DNA of 64,000 bases from Arenicola marina. Its lineage: Eukaryota > Annelida > Polychaeta > Arenicolidae. Under the pieces are notes generated by a model that had not been told where the DNA came from, ran no database searches, and worked only from the letters and a program-made list of their open reading frames with translations. Position 1 is the stretch's first letter. Each line of letters begins with the position of its first letter. The stretch lies in NCBI GenBank assembly GCA_964019135.1, contig OZ025265.1, positions 27,255,143 to 27,319,142 on the forward strand, read 5' to 3'. The position numbers were made by a program, and so were the translations under genes. This document shows positions 49,699 through 61,200 of this stretch, piece by piece.

Positions 49699-51116
49699 AA
49701 ATTGACATGCAACATGGCTATTCCCCCGCTGGGGCTCTTCTACTTTGCCGTGTAGCCAGGTTGACTAATACGCTCGGGTAGGGTTTGTATTTCAACTGAC
49801 CAGTGCCACCCGGTTTCCGTACTCCCTCAGTTTGGGCAGTAACACCTGAGTGACCGACAGGTTGGTGGGGAAGGCGACATCAGGCGGAAGGCTCTTCATG
49901 GTGTCCTGGTGCTGGTTTCAATGCCACTGGAAACCAAATTTACAAAGCAACAATTGTTATGTAATTGAAATCACCGCGGATATTATTTACCACAGATGTT
50001 AACGAAGCAGGATTATCGTGGAATAAATTCTACACTGGACTGGATACCTGAGTTATTCTGTCAAAAAAAAGTTTTTTTGTTTACATTTTCTCCATCCTGA
50101 TATATCCGGATTTCATAATCTGCTTCACTTTACTCAAATTAACGAGAAGCGAATCCACAGAGACACCGTTGAGCGGAGTCATGATACCACTACAATACGG
50201 ATTCATGTTACAACTGAAATACGAAGTCTCAAGCAGAGACAGATGATGCTCTCTATACGCCTCCCCACTTAACTATATTAGCTTTCAGAATCAATTTGAT
50301 CAAAGCGAAATATATTTTATGGAAATTATTAGGAGGCTAACTGTTGAAGAGGTAATTCAATAATATTAACGCATACCTTACAACAGTATTTTATCTAAAC
50401 ATGTCTACAAATGTCTGGCCGAGGCACAACCACCGTCCGGTTTCGATATTTGCCCATGCAAACAGATGAATATGTATCTTATCGGCCTACGTTATGCAAA
50501 TATGACTAAGGCTTGCCTTGCACCCCACGCCCCCTCCCCACACTTGCCCGAGCCACCGCTATATCTGTGGAAGCAGACATTAGATTAGATTAGACCGACA
50601 TTAGCTCTGTATATATGAGAGTGCATCTCTATAAACGATACACATCTGTCAAGTTCAATGTGTACATCATTATAATACAGAGTCAGCATGTGACTCAGCG
50701 AATCAACTGGTCTGGGGGTCGAACCCTATGGCATCTGCTGATTTCCCTCATCCCCATTCTATTGTCCTGGGACGTATTTTGGCCAAATGTAACCTTCATG
50801 TGGCCAATAGCGACATAAAACACCAAAGTGCATTTATGTATGAATGTGACACACCTGTACAAGTAAATATATATATAATATAGAGACAGCGTAAGAAGCA
50901 GATTTGATCACGGTTAATGCATCATGATGACTAACACACAGTAACAACGACCCGCACATCAACACGAAGATGTACTCACATGAGGCTATGAAGAGTGTGA
51001 GCTCGCAATCTATGTAATGATCACAGTGAACCAATATGCGACCAGATCATACACATAGTGGACGTCTCTAACCCAGGTCACTGCCTTGCACCCGAATTCG
51101 GGCCCCTGATATGGCT

Positions 51117-51811
51117 AACAATCTGTGGGGCCGTAATAATTTTTATGCCAAGTAGATAAGGACTTTAAAATAATCCATCTCGTATCGGTCAACCCATATG
51201 ATCCTCCATGAACGAGACCTCAACAATCAACAGGCCTTTAACCTGTAGGCCGCGGCAACGAGGAGCCGACAACCACATCCTCCTTAACCACTAGGACCCC
51301 ATAAGGTAGCTTTAACTAGCGATTTTTTTTATATATACAAAATACCAGCAGGATACGCCGGCCAAGAAATGAAGCAAACCCCCCCCCCCACCCCTCACCC
51401 CCCCCCCCTTCCACGCACATGCCCAACAGTCCCCTGATATAATAAATACGGAGACATTATAACATGTATTACCTTTCAGCCGCCCACAACAATGGAAAAA
51501 CGTGGATTCAGAATTACAGAATGCATTAATCAATAGCTGAGTCCATGCCCAACGCAGCCCCCTGAAAATAAAGCAAAACTGTAGATGGAAACATTACAGC
51601 ATGTATCCCCACTTCCCCCAACAGCCCCCTGATATATTGATGTATTCCTCGTTATATATTTCTATCCCTTCCATGATACACATATATACGAAAATATATT
51701 CCCACGTATAGACATTTTGATGTGACCCCGCTTTACGGCTGTTATATACTTTTATGTACCATGTTGTCGAATTGTTGATTTGAAATAAAACACAAATACC
51801 AACAATCTGTG
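51117..51811 (+). mobile_element. 673-bp retro-inserted element in the third spacer
   Basis: The segment 51128-51800 is absent from the other two spacers and is bounded by direct repeats AACAATCTGTG (51117-51127 and 51801-51811). It ends in GAAATAAAACACAAATACC, which looks like the 3' end of a LINE or SINE. There is no coding domain that I recognise. Confidence 0.65.
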
Positions 51812-52895
51812 TACCCTGGGCACATGTACAACATTCGGATTCGGGCACAAACTCACGGGATAACCATGGGCTCCGCGTATGGTTGTCGTTGTTTGCTTAG
51901 TTCAGTCACGTACTAAGTAATTAACATGTTAGGACACATTTTACCAAAAAAAGGCAACATAATTAGAAGACAATGAAATCGTTAAAAGCGATGCAGTAGA
52001 ATCAATCATGCAGTAGTTTGTAACAGCTACCTGGCCTAAACCATTTCTTTTAACCCGGGGTATCTTCTTTGTAACATACTGCCTACATCTATGACATCAC
52101 TTCCAGGAAAAAACGTTATTCTTAAGAATTAGGGTGTTTTCTGTCGTAACATGCTAATTAGCGTCCGGCGTGCCTGGTGGGATATGGTTTCATGCCATGC
52201 CTGTTGTTTGTTACTAGTCTCTATCGGGACCCACATTTGACGAGAGAAAAACGTTTAGCTCATGTAGGAAACAGGGTTTGATCAATTTGGCCAATACACA
52301 CTGTAGCTCAGACCTGCAACCTTCCATGTTAGAAATCACGAAATGAATTATTCAAGTAATTGGCAGGCGTGAGTGACAATATGTGAGCTTTGCTGGAACA
52401 ATGGTTCGCCCTGGAACGACTAGATCTGTTGAGCATTATACGCTTTTATTGTTTTGTGCATTTAAAGCATAAGTGTAACCAGATAATTACCGATATGATA
52501 TACACGCCTTCAGTGATATCGCTCACTTGTGAAAGGAGAAATGATATGAAGACTACTGATAACTAACGCAGGAAGATCTTTTAAACTCTAAGCCCAAGTC
52601 GAGCCAGCGAGTAGTGTCAATGATAAAGTGGAAACACCTATTCATAATTATGAAACCAGGTTGGATATATGACACTTGAACTATTATAAGGGTTCTGGAA
52701 AACGAAAAGAACTGTCGAGAAAACGCAAAAAGGTGCGAACCATCTCTTAGCAGTAAGTTCTAAGTTTGTACTTCATACAAAGGTCCTCATAGATTAGTGG
52801 ATTGTCTGATGTATATACAGTTTTCCCGTGCAAGATTTCATTAAAAATGTAATATGTGCAGTACCGTACTGAGTGTCCAAGATTTCGTGAATGCA

Positions 52896-53077
52896 TCCTG
52901 TAGCGGGGTCACGAGGGTGAATACGTGAGTCCTGTAGCGAGAGTCACGGGGGTGAATACGTGAGTCCTGTAGCGAGAGTCACGAGGGTGAATACGTGAGT
53001 CCTGTAGCGAGTCACGAGTGTGAATGCGTGAGTCCTGTAGCGAGTCACGAGGGTGAATACGTGTGTCCTGTAGCGAC
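52896..53077 (+). repeat. 33-bp minisatellite, third spacer (shorter)
   Basis: About six units, compared with ten in the other spacers. Unique sequence follows immediately, so amplification probably ended within this repeat. Confidence 0.8.
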
Positions 53078-53159
53078 AATGGCTGACTTTCAACATGCTC
53101 GAGAGAGTGTTTCAGTAGAATACATACCTTTGTTTCAAATAAACAAGTCGGACACATGC

Positions 53160-56074
53160 CTTGGGTGTAAAAGAGTTTATTAAATATTTGGTCTAGGCAC
53201 CGGCGCTACGTGGGCCAGCTAGCGCTGACCACTCATCACGCCGGCCCTAGACCCACGTGTATTGACATAGTAACGGGAATATACACACTATTTACAGTAA
53301 ATGGCCGGGGCCATGTCGGCATCTGGTAGCACCGGCCCGCGTATAACACGTGTCGGTAAGCGACATTATCTTGGGTATATGCGTAACTTTATGTGAAATG
53401 AACAGCAAAACCTGATATTGCAAACGCTAGGAGCACCTAGCGGTCTATGAACACGGGTCTCCATATGGAGTATCCGGATAAAACTAAGGCTGCTAAAGCT
53501 AGGGGCACCTAGCTAGCTATGTACACGAGACGCCACACGGGAGCAGCGTCGACCAGCTAGCGCTGACACCCGCGGCTCCGGTGCGTACTTCAGGGGGAAA
53601 AGATGTGATGACGTATAAACAATGTGGAGAATGATATGATGTCCTCTTGCAAAGAAGCGCCGAGAGGTCAGAGTCCATCGGACTCTGGCTGGGCTGACAC
53701 CCAAAGGAGGAACAGGGAAAACAGAACGTAGGATGTCAGATGCGGGAAAGGAGGCTCCGATCACCGATCACCCAAGACGGAAGTTCAGCGGCAATAGCTT
53801 TGCGAGTAGTGGCGTGGGGTATGGCTTCAAACCGTGCCTCTGTATACAGTTGAGGGCTGGCCCGCCCACGAGAGATTGCGTTGGCCATGATGATGTGGCC
53901 AGGCATATGAACAGCCTTGAACTTGGTATTATTTGTGAGGCAGGCGAGTATGAAAGAGCGTAGGATAGCCATGATGTGAATGTTCTTAGAGGTTTGTTTG
54001 TTGATAATCGGTGTTACTGCCATGTTGTCACAGAAAAAAGTGACGTGAGAGTTTGCCATTTATGCCTAAATATACGGGCAAGCAAGAAGATGGGGTAAAG
54101 TTCGAGTATTGCGATGTTGAGCTGGCTCCACGACGGCGGCCAGGTCCCTTCTATCCAGAAGGATCCAAATGTGCCACCATAGCCTTTAGTGGAAGCGTCG
54201 GAATACAGGTTAAGCCGATGGGAATGGGCTTGGGATGGGTTTGAAATGACCGTAATCCCGTTATAATCACGAAAGAACTGTACCAACATGTGGCGATCTT
54301 GTTTTGAGTGAGTCGACTGCAGTGTGTCGGTTTGGTGATGCCTTTTGTGAGGCGATGAGGCGTCTGATGAAGGGTCTCCCGGGGCGGACTACCGATGTTG
54401 CAAAGTGTAGCGAACCTATGAGTGATTGCAGGTCTGAGAGTGTGATTTTTGTGCAGGACAAGTGTTTATGGTTGAGTGATTCATATTTGCATAGCTTGTC
54501 TCGAGGCAATCTATCCATAAGGTGAGCCGTGTCTAGCTCGATGCCTAGGAAAGTGAGTATTTGTGAAGGGCCAACAGTCTTTTCCGGGGATAGTGGTACT
54601 CCAATGCGGCTTAAGAACTGACACGAAGTGTCAAGCTGTGCCTGACAACCTTAGGACGTAGAGTGGAGGAAGAAGAAATCGTTTGTCTCCAAGAGACCCC
54701 ACAAGGTGACAGCACTTCCCTAACCGAGAACCCCAGTTGGGGTCTCCTAGAATTGGGCTGGCTGGTTCCACGCCCAAATGTTATAAATGTCACTACGGGA
54801 GCAATATAAGTATTTTTTCTTTACAGGCAGGTATGCTATAGGCATTGTCATATAGCGTGATGGATAGGCACGGTGAAATTAAACATAAAATTGCCGCCGC
54901 ATAACTGCCGCCGCTTCCTCCGCGCTTTTCCGAACTACTTACATTTGGGTTTACGGCGTCATAATCACCGGGTAAGATATATCCGCGAGAGGAAATAGTT
55001 CCCACAGGCGGCCCCAAATTATTTTGTTTAAGGACACATTCCATAAAATGAAGTTCAACATTTATTATTCAAACGCGTATGTTTTTGTTTTAGACGATCG
55101 AGTAGCTTGCTAATTTAGCCGGTCGCTTGCGTCGGTCGATCATGTTGCTCGCCTCCAATTCTACAAGCCCCAATATCAGAAACTCTAAGCTGGTACAAGT
55201 ATGCAAGCGAAGTTGGGGCCGCGGAACCAGGCTACAGACAGCTACGCCGTGTGTGTGACGTAGGAGTTCTTCGAATTCCTTTGATCAGTTTGGGGCTGAG
55301 TAAGCCAGAAAAATCGTCTAGTATCTTTGTGGAGTGATGGATAGCGAAATAGTTCTGTAGGACTCATTGCATGGCATCTGTGAACTTTTTGAAGAGAGAA
55401 CAGGCCGCGGCACATCCCATTGGCAGACATTTGTCATAATAGTAGTGGCCTTGCAAACTGAATCCCATGAGGTGGTACTGGGAAGGATTGAGCGGCAGGG
55501 GGCCGAAAGCGTTGCTGGTGTCAGACTTAGCCATGTGTACCTGGTGTGCTTCATCGTAGATGGTTTGGATGTCATGTATGGCGTCTGATAATATTTGATA
55601 GTGTACTGTGGTTTCGTCTTTTGGTATGTTGTGATTAACCCGCCCGGGATTCGTAAGGGTAGAACAGGTTATGTAACAAACGATATTTGCCGGGGGGTGT
55701 TTTTCGCGAACGGCTAGAGGTGAAGTCTTGGTTGTGAAGAGCAGCTCCGCGACGTGTTTCATGCAAGTCTGCATCGGGGCCATAAGCCCAGCCGCCTGTT
55801 CCGGGACGTCATTGCGGTGCAGCGGCTGGCTGGTGGCTGGTCTGCTGGGCGTGGGATGCCGAGGGCCCGCGTTGGCAGTGCCTTGGCAGACTAGACCTTC
55901 TGTTGAGAGATCTAGGGCTGGTGGCTGCTGGCTGGTCCGTTGTGTTTTGGCAGGGACCTGCCTGGTCGTCGAGGCCTTAGGCTTCCTTGGAGAGGAAGGC
56001 TCCTTGTGCTTTGGCATGGCGGTTGGTTGTGAAGACAAGAACTGACAGGAGTATGGCATGTAAGAGCTAGGCAA
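53160..56074 (-). mobile_element. Decayed DIRS-like retrotransposon (reverse transcriptase and RNase H remnants)
   Basis: Read on the minus strand. A proline-rich segment at 56.07-55.75 kb is followed by reverse transcriptase with MAKSDTSNAF, HLMGF and YYDKCLPMGCAAACSLF (to about 55.36 kb), an LDDF motif at about 55.32 kb in another frame, the IGVPLSPEKT and FLGIEL stretch (about 54.6 kb), then RNase H-like pieces with LYSDAST and CDNMA (54.3-53.8 kb). These match the DIRS order, whose elements use a tyrosine recombinase. No recombinase domain is seen. Several frameshifts and a nested insertion make it inactive. The 53.2-53.56 kb end has repeated CCAGCTAGCGCTGAC and GGCACCTAGC motifs, possibly its terminal repeats. 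The boundaries are approximate. Confidence 0.75.
54683..55310. mobile_element. 628-bp insertion inside the DIRS reverse transcriptase catalytic motif
   Basis: Flanked by AAATCGT on both sides (54676-54682 and 55311-55317). On the minus strand these bases are part of the codons of the LDDF motif. DIRS-like coding similarity resumes on each side. Inside are GGCTGGTTCCACGCCCAA at 54757 and, inverted, a GGGGCCGCGGAACCAGGCT-type end at about 55215-55233, which may be terminal inverted repeats of an inner element. Confidence 0.65.
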
Positions 56075-56445
56075 TTATGAAAAAGCAAAGTTAAACCATG
56101 TGCATAAGACAGTTATGTAGTCACTTATAACACAATTCCATTACAGCTAATGTTAAGTGAGACTAAAAATAGACGTAAAAGTCAAAGGTGACTGGCACCC
56201 ACTCCCCGAACTGTCGCTACTTACTGCCCAAAAATGTAGTGTTGAAGCCAATTGGAATCATTGGCTCTGCTATGGGTAATGTGGCTGAAGCCACGGGGGA
56301 CTCTGTCACCCATCGAGGCTGAAGTCTCATGTTTGAAGACTCTGCCCTAAAAAGTAGTGATGAAGCCAATTAGATACATTGACTCTGCTCTTGTTCTTGC
56401 TTTATCGCTCAGTAACCTTGAGGAGATCAGCTTGAACGGTTACAG

Positions 56446-56509
56446 AGCGCTGGAACTCATGTATTACTTCACTTCCGGCGAGGACAAGGTCAAGGCTTGG
56501 ACGATACAA
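56446..56509 (+). pseudogene. OLA1-like exon fragment A
   Basis: A TTACAG acceptor, then a frame reading ALELMYYFTSGEDKVKAWTIQ and a GTAGGT donor. This resembles the segment of Obg-like ATPase 1 (TGS-domain region) just before its conserved [12 protein letters not shown] stretch. OLA1 is a cytosolic GTPase-family ATPase. The flanks contain no earlier exons of the gene, so this looks like a gene remnant or a relocated 3' part. Confidence 0.6.
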
Positions 56510-57342
56510 GTAGGTCAAGGGCATCCGAAATGTCATCACGACGTATGATTCTAATTTGTAACAATCCGCAGGGCAGTGTCGGCTGATGTCAATGTGGAAT
56601 TCAATTAGTAATCGGTTAGTTTATACACACATATAAAGCGTAATACTACAAACTTATCAGCATGACTACAATTGCCCTTAATTTCGGTTAACGTGTGTGT
56701 TATGGATTTTAGTAGTATTTAAAATGAACTGAGCTAGAAATTTGGTTTGGCGATGAGACCCGGATGTTACATTCGCAGGTCTCCCCGAAGTGTGGCGCTA
56801 GCAGTCGCGCGTCATAGCGCACTCCGCGCGGATTCCGCTTCCATATAGAAGGCTAAACCCGCGGGGCACGTTATGTTTCCGGGGCTACATAAATTCGCTT
56901 TTTCGTGTAAAACGTACTCTTTGTGAAATCGACTGGTTCAAGATACTTTGTATACAGAACAAATTTCGTCGGGAACCCGTTAGTTCACTGAGTGGACTTG
57001 GTAGTTTGGAGGCCCGAATACAATTGTCATGTCATGTCCAGCTTTAACCAGCCGGGTCTAACTGACTGAGCAGGCTATTTCATTAGAGTTAATAGTAATT
57101 GAGGCGTTAAAATGCAAATAGTAATATAGCAGGTGTTGCTCCCCAGAATATGAGTGGTAATTGACTACAGTGGATCTATCGGTGTGCGGGATACGCGCAT
57201 TGTGTCTCTCTTCGCGAAAGGGTAGGGGATTACCCCCGGATATATGGCTCCTCTCTGCCGTTACCATGTTGCGACATGACCTACATGGGTTAAAGCGTCC
57301 TACTTTAAACCAACCATTAGTAATGTTCTTTCCTGTAATGTA

Positions 57343-57435
57343 GACAAACACGAAGGCTCTCCAAGCCGCCGGCAAGATCCACACGGACTTCGAGAAGGGT
57401 TTCATTATGGCAGACATCATGAAGTTTGACGATTC
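57343..57435 (+). pseudogene. OLA1-like exon fragment B ([14 protein letters not shown])
   Basis: The frame after a TGTAG acceptor reads [15 protein letters not shown], then [14 protein letters not shown], the signature C-terminal stretch of the OLA1/YchF family. It then runs into SRRRVPG and a stop, so the expected exon junction is lost or further on. The codons are well preserved. It follows fragment A in correct order and orientation. Confidence 0.7.
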
Positions 57436-57896
57436 AAGGAGGCGGGTTCCGGGAACGGTGTCTATATAACCATTGAACAAATATTGCCGCAGTTTAATCT
57501 ACTCTTAATCTTACTAAATTCATTTCTGATTTTCACTGTAACTGTATTCTCCTAGGTATTTGGTCGTCCTGATGCAATAAATTTGATTTTGTTGTTAAAA
57601 ATCAGCCGACTAGCAGTGTCCTTATGACGCATCTGTACACATGCAATTTGCCTTATAAAACACCTTTTGTATGTTTTCTCACACGCAAGTTCGGCGTCCA
57701 AAGTGTGACTATGTGTGTCAGATCTGGGAACTTGTTTTTGCCTCATATGGTTGACATGAGAGATATCTTAGCGAATGGCGCGGTATGAAGAAAACACTTG
57801 CGTCGAGTGTGTTGGTATTTACGCGTTGGCTCAGAGCTGCCAATAGTATTAGTATGCTAATACTATATCCATCGCCTCTCGTTTTATCCCCCACAG

Positions 57897-57975
57897 GCCG
57901 CTGGTAAGTACGGAGACATCGTCCACTTCACTTCACTTCAACGCCGGCGCCGGCCTGACCGGCAAAAAGAAATGA
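57897..57975 (+). pseudogene. Degenerate duplicate of the OLA1-like last exon
   Basis: A CCCACAG acceptor and GCCGCTGGTAAGTACGGAGA begin like the intact last exon at 59588, but an internal segment ([11 protein letters not shown]) is deleted and a CACTT repeat shifts the frame. The final GGCAAAAAGAAATGA is kept. Confidence 0.7.
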
Positions 57976-58138
57976 TCCCTGCCAGCCACAAGAGTGACTT
58001 ATTCACTGTGTTTTTGTTGAGCGTGCAGACGTGCTTACCCCCCCCCCCCCCTTGGTCCCCCACCTCTCACGTAACATGCTTCGCCCCCCCCCCGTTCTAT
58101 CAAAATGGCACCTGACTGTCGCGGCGATATCTGCGTGC

Positions 58139-58220
58139 TTCTTGTCACGTGCACCACTTGTCACGTGCACCACTTGTCTCGTGCACGTCTTGTCACGTGC
58201 GCCACTTGTCACGTGCCTAT
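58139..58220 (+). repeat. Short tandem array of CACGTG-containing units
   Basis: Units of about 17-18 bp (CTTGTCACGTGCACCA type) repeat four to five times, and two further CACGTG sites lie near 58260-58275. Each unit contains a palindromic E-box core. Confidence 0.7.
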
Positions 58221-59587
58221 TTCCTTGGATTTAATCGCTGTGTGTTTCGTATGTTTTATCACGTGCACCACGTGCCATTTCGCTTGGATCTCTGTGTTTT
58301 TCGCATGTTTTACGAAGGGATTCGATCATTGCATTCGGCTGTTAGTTGCATTGGAGTCCCCCGCTGTCGGTGGTATGTTGCTTGCATTGGCTGACGGTAC
58401 GCAAGGACTACAAGACGCGACACCGTCGATCACGGTGATAACGAGATGACATTGATATTTACAACGTCAAAAACACGACTTAGAATGTCAGTGAATGCTA
58501 TCCACGTTGACACTGTTTGGTCGCGAGGGCTGCTAAATCAAACCCTAAATAGAAGTAGGATCAAGTGTTGAAGATCAGTTTTATTTCACAGTCAAGTATA
58601 AGCTATAGATGTCGCATTGTCTTGGCTGAATGCGAATAATTCAGTTCAGTAGAATTTCAGTTAGCTAGTTCAGCAAAAGGATTAAGCCCAGTATTTTACA
58701 AAGTAAAATGTCTTTATTGGTTATATAAAGGAATATAAGGTACGTCCGAGTATACGACCTACTTGAATATCGCTACAGCAAATAAAAACCATAAAAAGTT
58801 TCTTCTTAGTTATGGTATATAGTTATTGTTTTTACTATGTTATAACCGTGTCCCGTCAAGTGACATTGATCTCCAGGGGATCAAAAATCACCGGACGTCA
58901 TGTCTTGAATCGGTAAATCCGACTGCAATTCCCGAGGTGGGTTACCCATGGTGTGGTCCTACCAGGCCGGTAGCTAAGAAGAAGGTGTCTGTCACATCCA
59001 CCAAAAGTGCGCATGCGCGGTGAACCTTTTAGCTGACCTTTTTCCCAATGCCCCGTTTCGAGCTATCGTTACAAATATCATAATAAAATTCCGTTTCAAA
59101 TATCTCTCTCATTGGCACAAAAGGAAAACCAAAAGAACAATCTATTACAAAATCGACCATGGTGAATGCAGCGATGGACCAAAAGTCAACCGATGCCAGC
59201 ACGGGAAGGGTTTCGTCATATGGAGCGTAACTATGTTTAAGCAAGGTTGATAAGCGAGACTACGAATTAACTATGTGCTTATTTCTCTGCTTGAATGTTT
59301 TCTACAGTCACTTATACGGCCCGAGGGACTGGGCAAGTTGGTTCTTCTGCTTTTTTTGCTGTTGACAGCTGTTTCTCTCAGGTAACTTATTGTGACGGGT
59401 AGTTCCCGAGTGGATTGGCGCTGGAAACCACCCTATCAGATGGTTCCACCGGTCAGGGATCTGAAAACCCCCCTATCAGATAGTTCCACTGGTCAGGGAT
59501 GCAGTTTTAATTTCTACCCCCCCCCCCCCCTCGCCTGCTTATCCTAACTCTCCTCTCACCCATCGCCTGTCGTTTTATCCCACACAG

Positions 59588-59695
59588 GCCGCTGGCAAGT
59601 ACAAGCAGAAGGGTCGAGACTACGTCGTCGAGGACGGAGACATCATCCACTTCAAGTTTAACGCCGGCGCCGGCCTCACCGGCAAAAAGAAATGA
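59588..59695 (+). CDS. OLA1-like C-terminal exon, intact
   Basis: After a CACACAG acceptor the frame reads [18 protein letters not shown], then [17 protein letters not shown] and TGA. This is the C-terminal TGS-domain end of Obg-like ATPase 1. Fragments A and B lie upstream in the right order and a degenerate copy of this exon lies at 57897. The N-terminal GTPase domain (G1, G3 motifs) is not in the window, so a working gene would need exons outside it or across the retrotransposon. I treat it as a partial gene with uncertain status. Confidence 0.6.
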   Translation, partial: AAGKYKQKGRDYVVEDGDIIHFKFNAGAGLTGKKK

Positions 59696-59983
59696 TCCCT
59701 GACAGGCACTCTAGCGACTCACCTGCCCGGTAACGTCTTGTGGCAAACACCAGAACATTTCAACTGTCATACTGCCTATATGTCATAAGCTGTCACATTA
59801 GGGCGTATACATTCTTTTGAATTACTAACGTTATACATGAAGTGAGGTCTGCATATATCCGTGATCTCTGATGGGCACCTTATTTCCGTGATCGTGAACT
59901 GCCATGATTCTTATTGTCGTGATGCGGGATTTAGTAATTTTATTTTTGTGATCTGAGATGATATACTCACATTACCCGTATCA

Positions 59984-60145
59984 TGGCAAGCCAAAGTGGA
60001 CTTTTAAGGGAGTGTTTGCACATATGTCCAAATATTTGAATATATCAGTAATTCATTTAGAGATATCTGTAATTCGACTTTATTGTACATATCTATGATT
60101 GATTTGAACATATCTAAAACGATATAAATGATTTAGAGATGAACC
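59984..60145. repeat. AT-rich dispersed repeat
   Basis: The segment from GGCAAGCCAAAGTGGACTTT through repeated CATATGTCCAAATAT, GATATCTGTAATTC and TGATTTAGAGATGA motifs is related to 62862-63005 and to the last 70 bases of the window. Confidence 0.55.
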
Positions 60146-61200
60146 GAATGGATGCGCGCGCAACCATAGCCGGGTGAAAGAAGTGTCACAAATCACAAAT
60201 CACAAATCAGCTTTTTTATAACGCGCTTAAGCAATGATGAGCTGAGCCGCTGCTTTGTCTGTTATCTCGCTTTCTCCTGTCCAAGTGAATAGTGGTGATG
60301 TTAATATCCATCGCAAGACGTCATGCGTTATAAGTTATGAGTTTAGAACATAAAGGTGTGAATTAAATAGTCCTAATAATTTAAGAGCGACATTTACTCA
60401 TATATTGTACATTACAATCAAACCAGGGCGACAAAGAGGTCGCCTCTCAGGACACAGGAAGGAGCTACGCGGTAAAAAGTGCATGAAAGTCCGAGTGAAT
60501 GCCAGTTGAAATTATGATAAATTAAAGACATATTACGCCGACGTACTTACACGCATCTCCAGGGGAATGTAACAACACGTCATGTTTTTCATGGATACAT
60601 CCGACTGCACTTGCAATTCCCGAGTTGGGTTACAAATGGTGTGGTCGCACCAGGCCTGTAGTTCAGGGGTGCGCATGCTCGGTTGACCTTTCACCCGACT
60701 GACTTTTCCTAAGGCCCGGTTACGAGTTATCCTTTCAAATATCATAATACAATCCCGTTTCAAGTATCTCTCATCTGCAGAAAAGCAAAACCAAATAATC
60801 CATCCGTTGCAAGATCGACCTCTGTGCATGCAGCGATGGACCAACAGTCACCCGAGGCCAGCATTTCAGCCGCAACGTTAGTTACCGGAGAAATGGATCC
60901 TATCCACCTTGACCCGTCCTCTTGTCGCGATATGACCTACGGAAGTTAAAGCGTCCTACTTAAAACCAAACGATTGATTATCCAGGCTGCCCAAGGAGTG
61001 GGTGGATACTCACGACCCGACGACGTTATAATCTTGGCGCTGATTAGTCGGGCGAGGTGCAATCCTGCCGCTGATTGGTCGGGTTTATGGGTCACGTTAT
61101 GTTCAATCCTGAGTAATCATGTTTACGTGGGTTTGCTGCTTTATCGCATAGTAACCTTGAAAAGATCATCTTGAACGGTTACAATTAAGCGTTGGGAGTC

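Larger units (their letters stand above)
42526..49899 (-). pseudogene. Acyl-CoA synthetase, copy 6 (frameshift in exon 4, nonsense in exon 5)
   Basis: Exon equivalents on the complement: 49801-49899, 48015-48222, 47040-47149, 46608-46818, 45955-46144, 45639-45810, 45218-45318, 44922-45066, 43526-43608, 43108-43273, 42526-42659. All eleven exons and splice sites are recognisable. Exon 4 is 211 rather than 212 bases because one G is missing in the GTGCGGGCTGACC region, shifting the frame before the P-loop. Exon 5 also carries CAA to TAA in the codon before the Asp of QDHK, near 45966. Either change would truncate the protein. The C-terminal end still encodes AKL. It is closest to copy 4, and its lesions are recent and private, assuming the assembly is correct here. 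Confidence 0.85.
5975..53085. repeat. Three tandem ~15-16 kb amplification units
   Basis: The segments about 5975-20700, 20700-36720 and 36720-53085 repeat in the same order: 3' part of a plus-strand synthetase copy, convergent spacer, full minus-strand copy, head-to-head spacer with a 33-bp minisatellite. Equivalent landmarks lie at 9497/24439/40447 (exon 11, plus) and 11556/26496/42526 (minus stop codon). Units 2 and 3 are the most alike. Unit 1 is shorter, mainly because it lacks the LINE and has a shorter intron 1 minisatellite. The junctions are estimated from where similarity to copy 1 begins, upstream of exon 5. Confidence 0.8.
50000..53085. other. Terminal spacer of the array, with insertions
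   Basis: It corresponds to the spacers at 17960-20400 and 33970-36400 but carries extra DNA at about 51.13-51.80 kb and 51.88-52.13 kb. Similarity to the other spacers ends inside the 33-bp minisatellite, at about 53.08 kb, which marks the edge of the amplification. No gene is recognised. Confidence 0.6.
58915..60870 (+). repeat. Duplicated flank associated with the OLA1-like fragments
   Basis: About 58915-59205 and 60597-60865 are related: both contain CAATTCCCGAG-TGGGTTAC, ATGGTGTGGTC, CACCAGGCC or TACCAGGCC, GTGCGCATGC and GCAGCGATGGACCAA. Together with the two copies of fragment A they indicate a local duplication, now strongly diverged. Confidence 0.6.

Noticed and set aside
58031-58449. 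Cys/His-rich frames around 58.1-58.4 kb
   Set aside because: They arise from the short CACGTG tandem repeat in several frames and show no domain.
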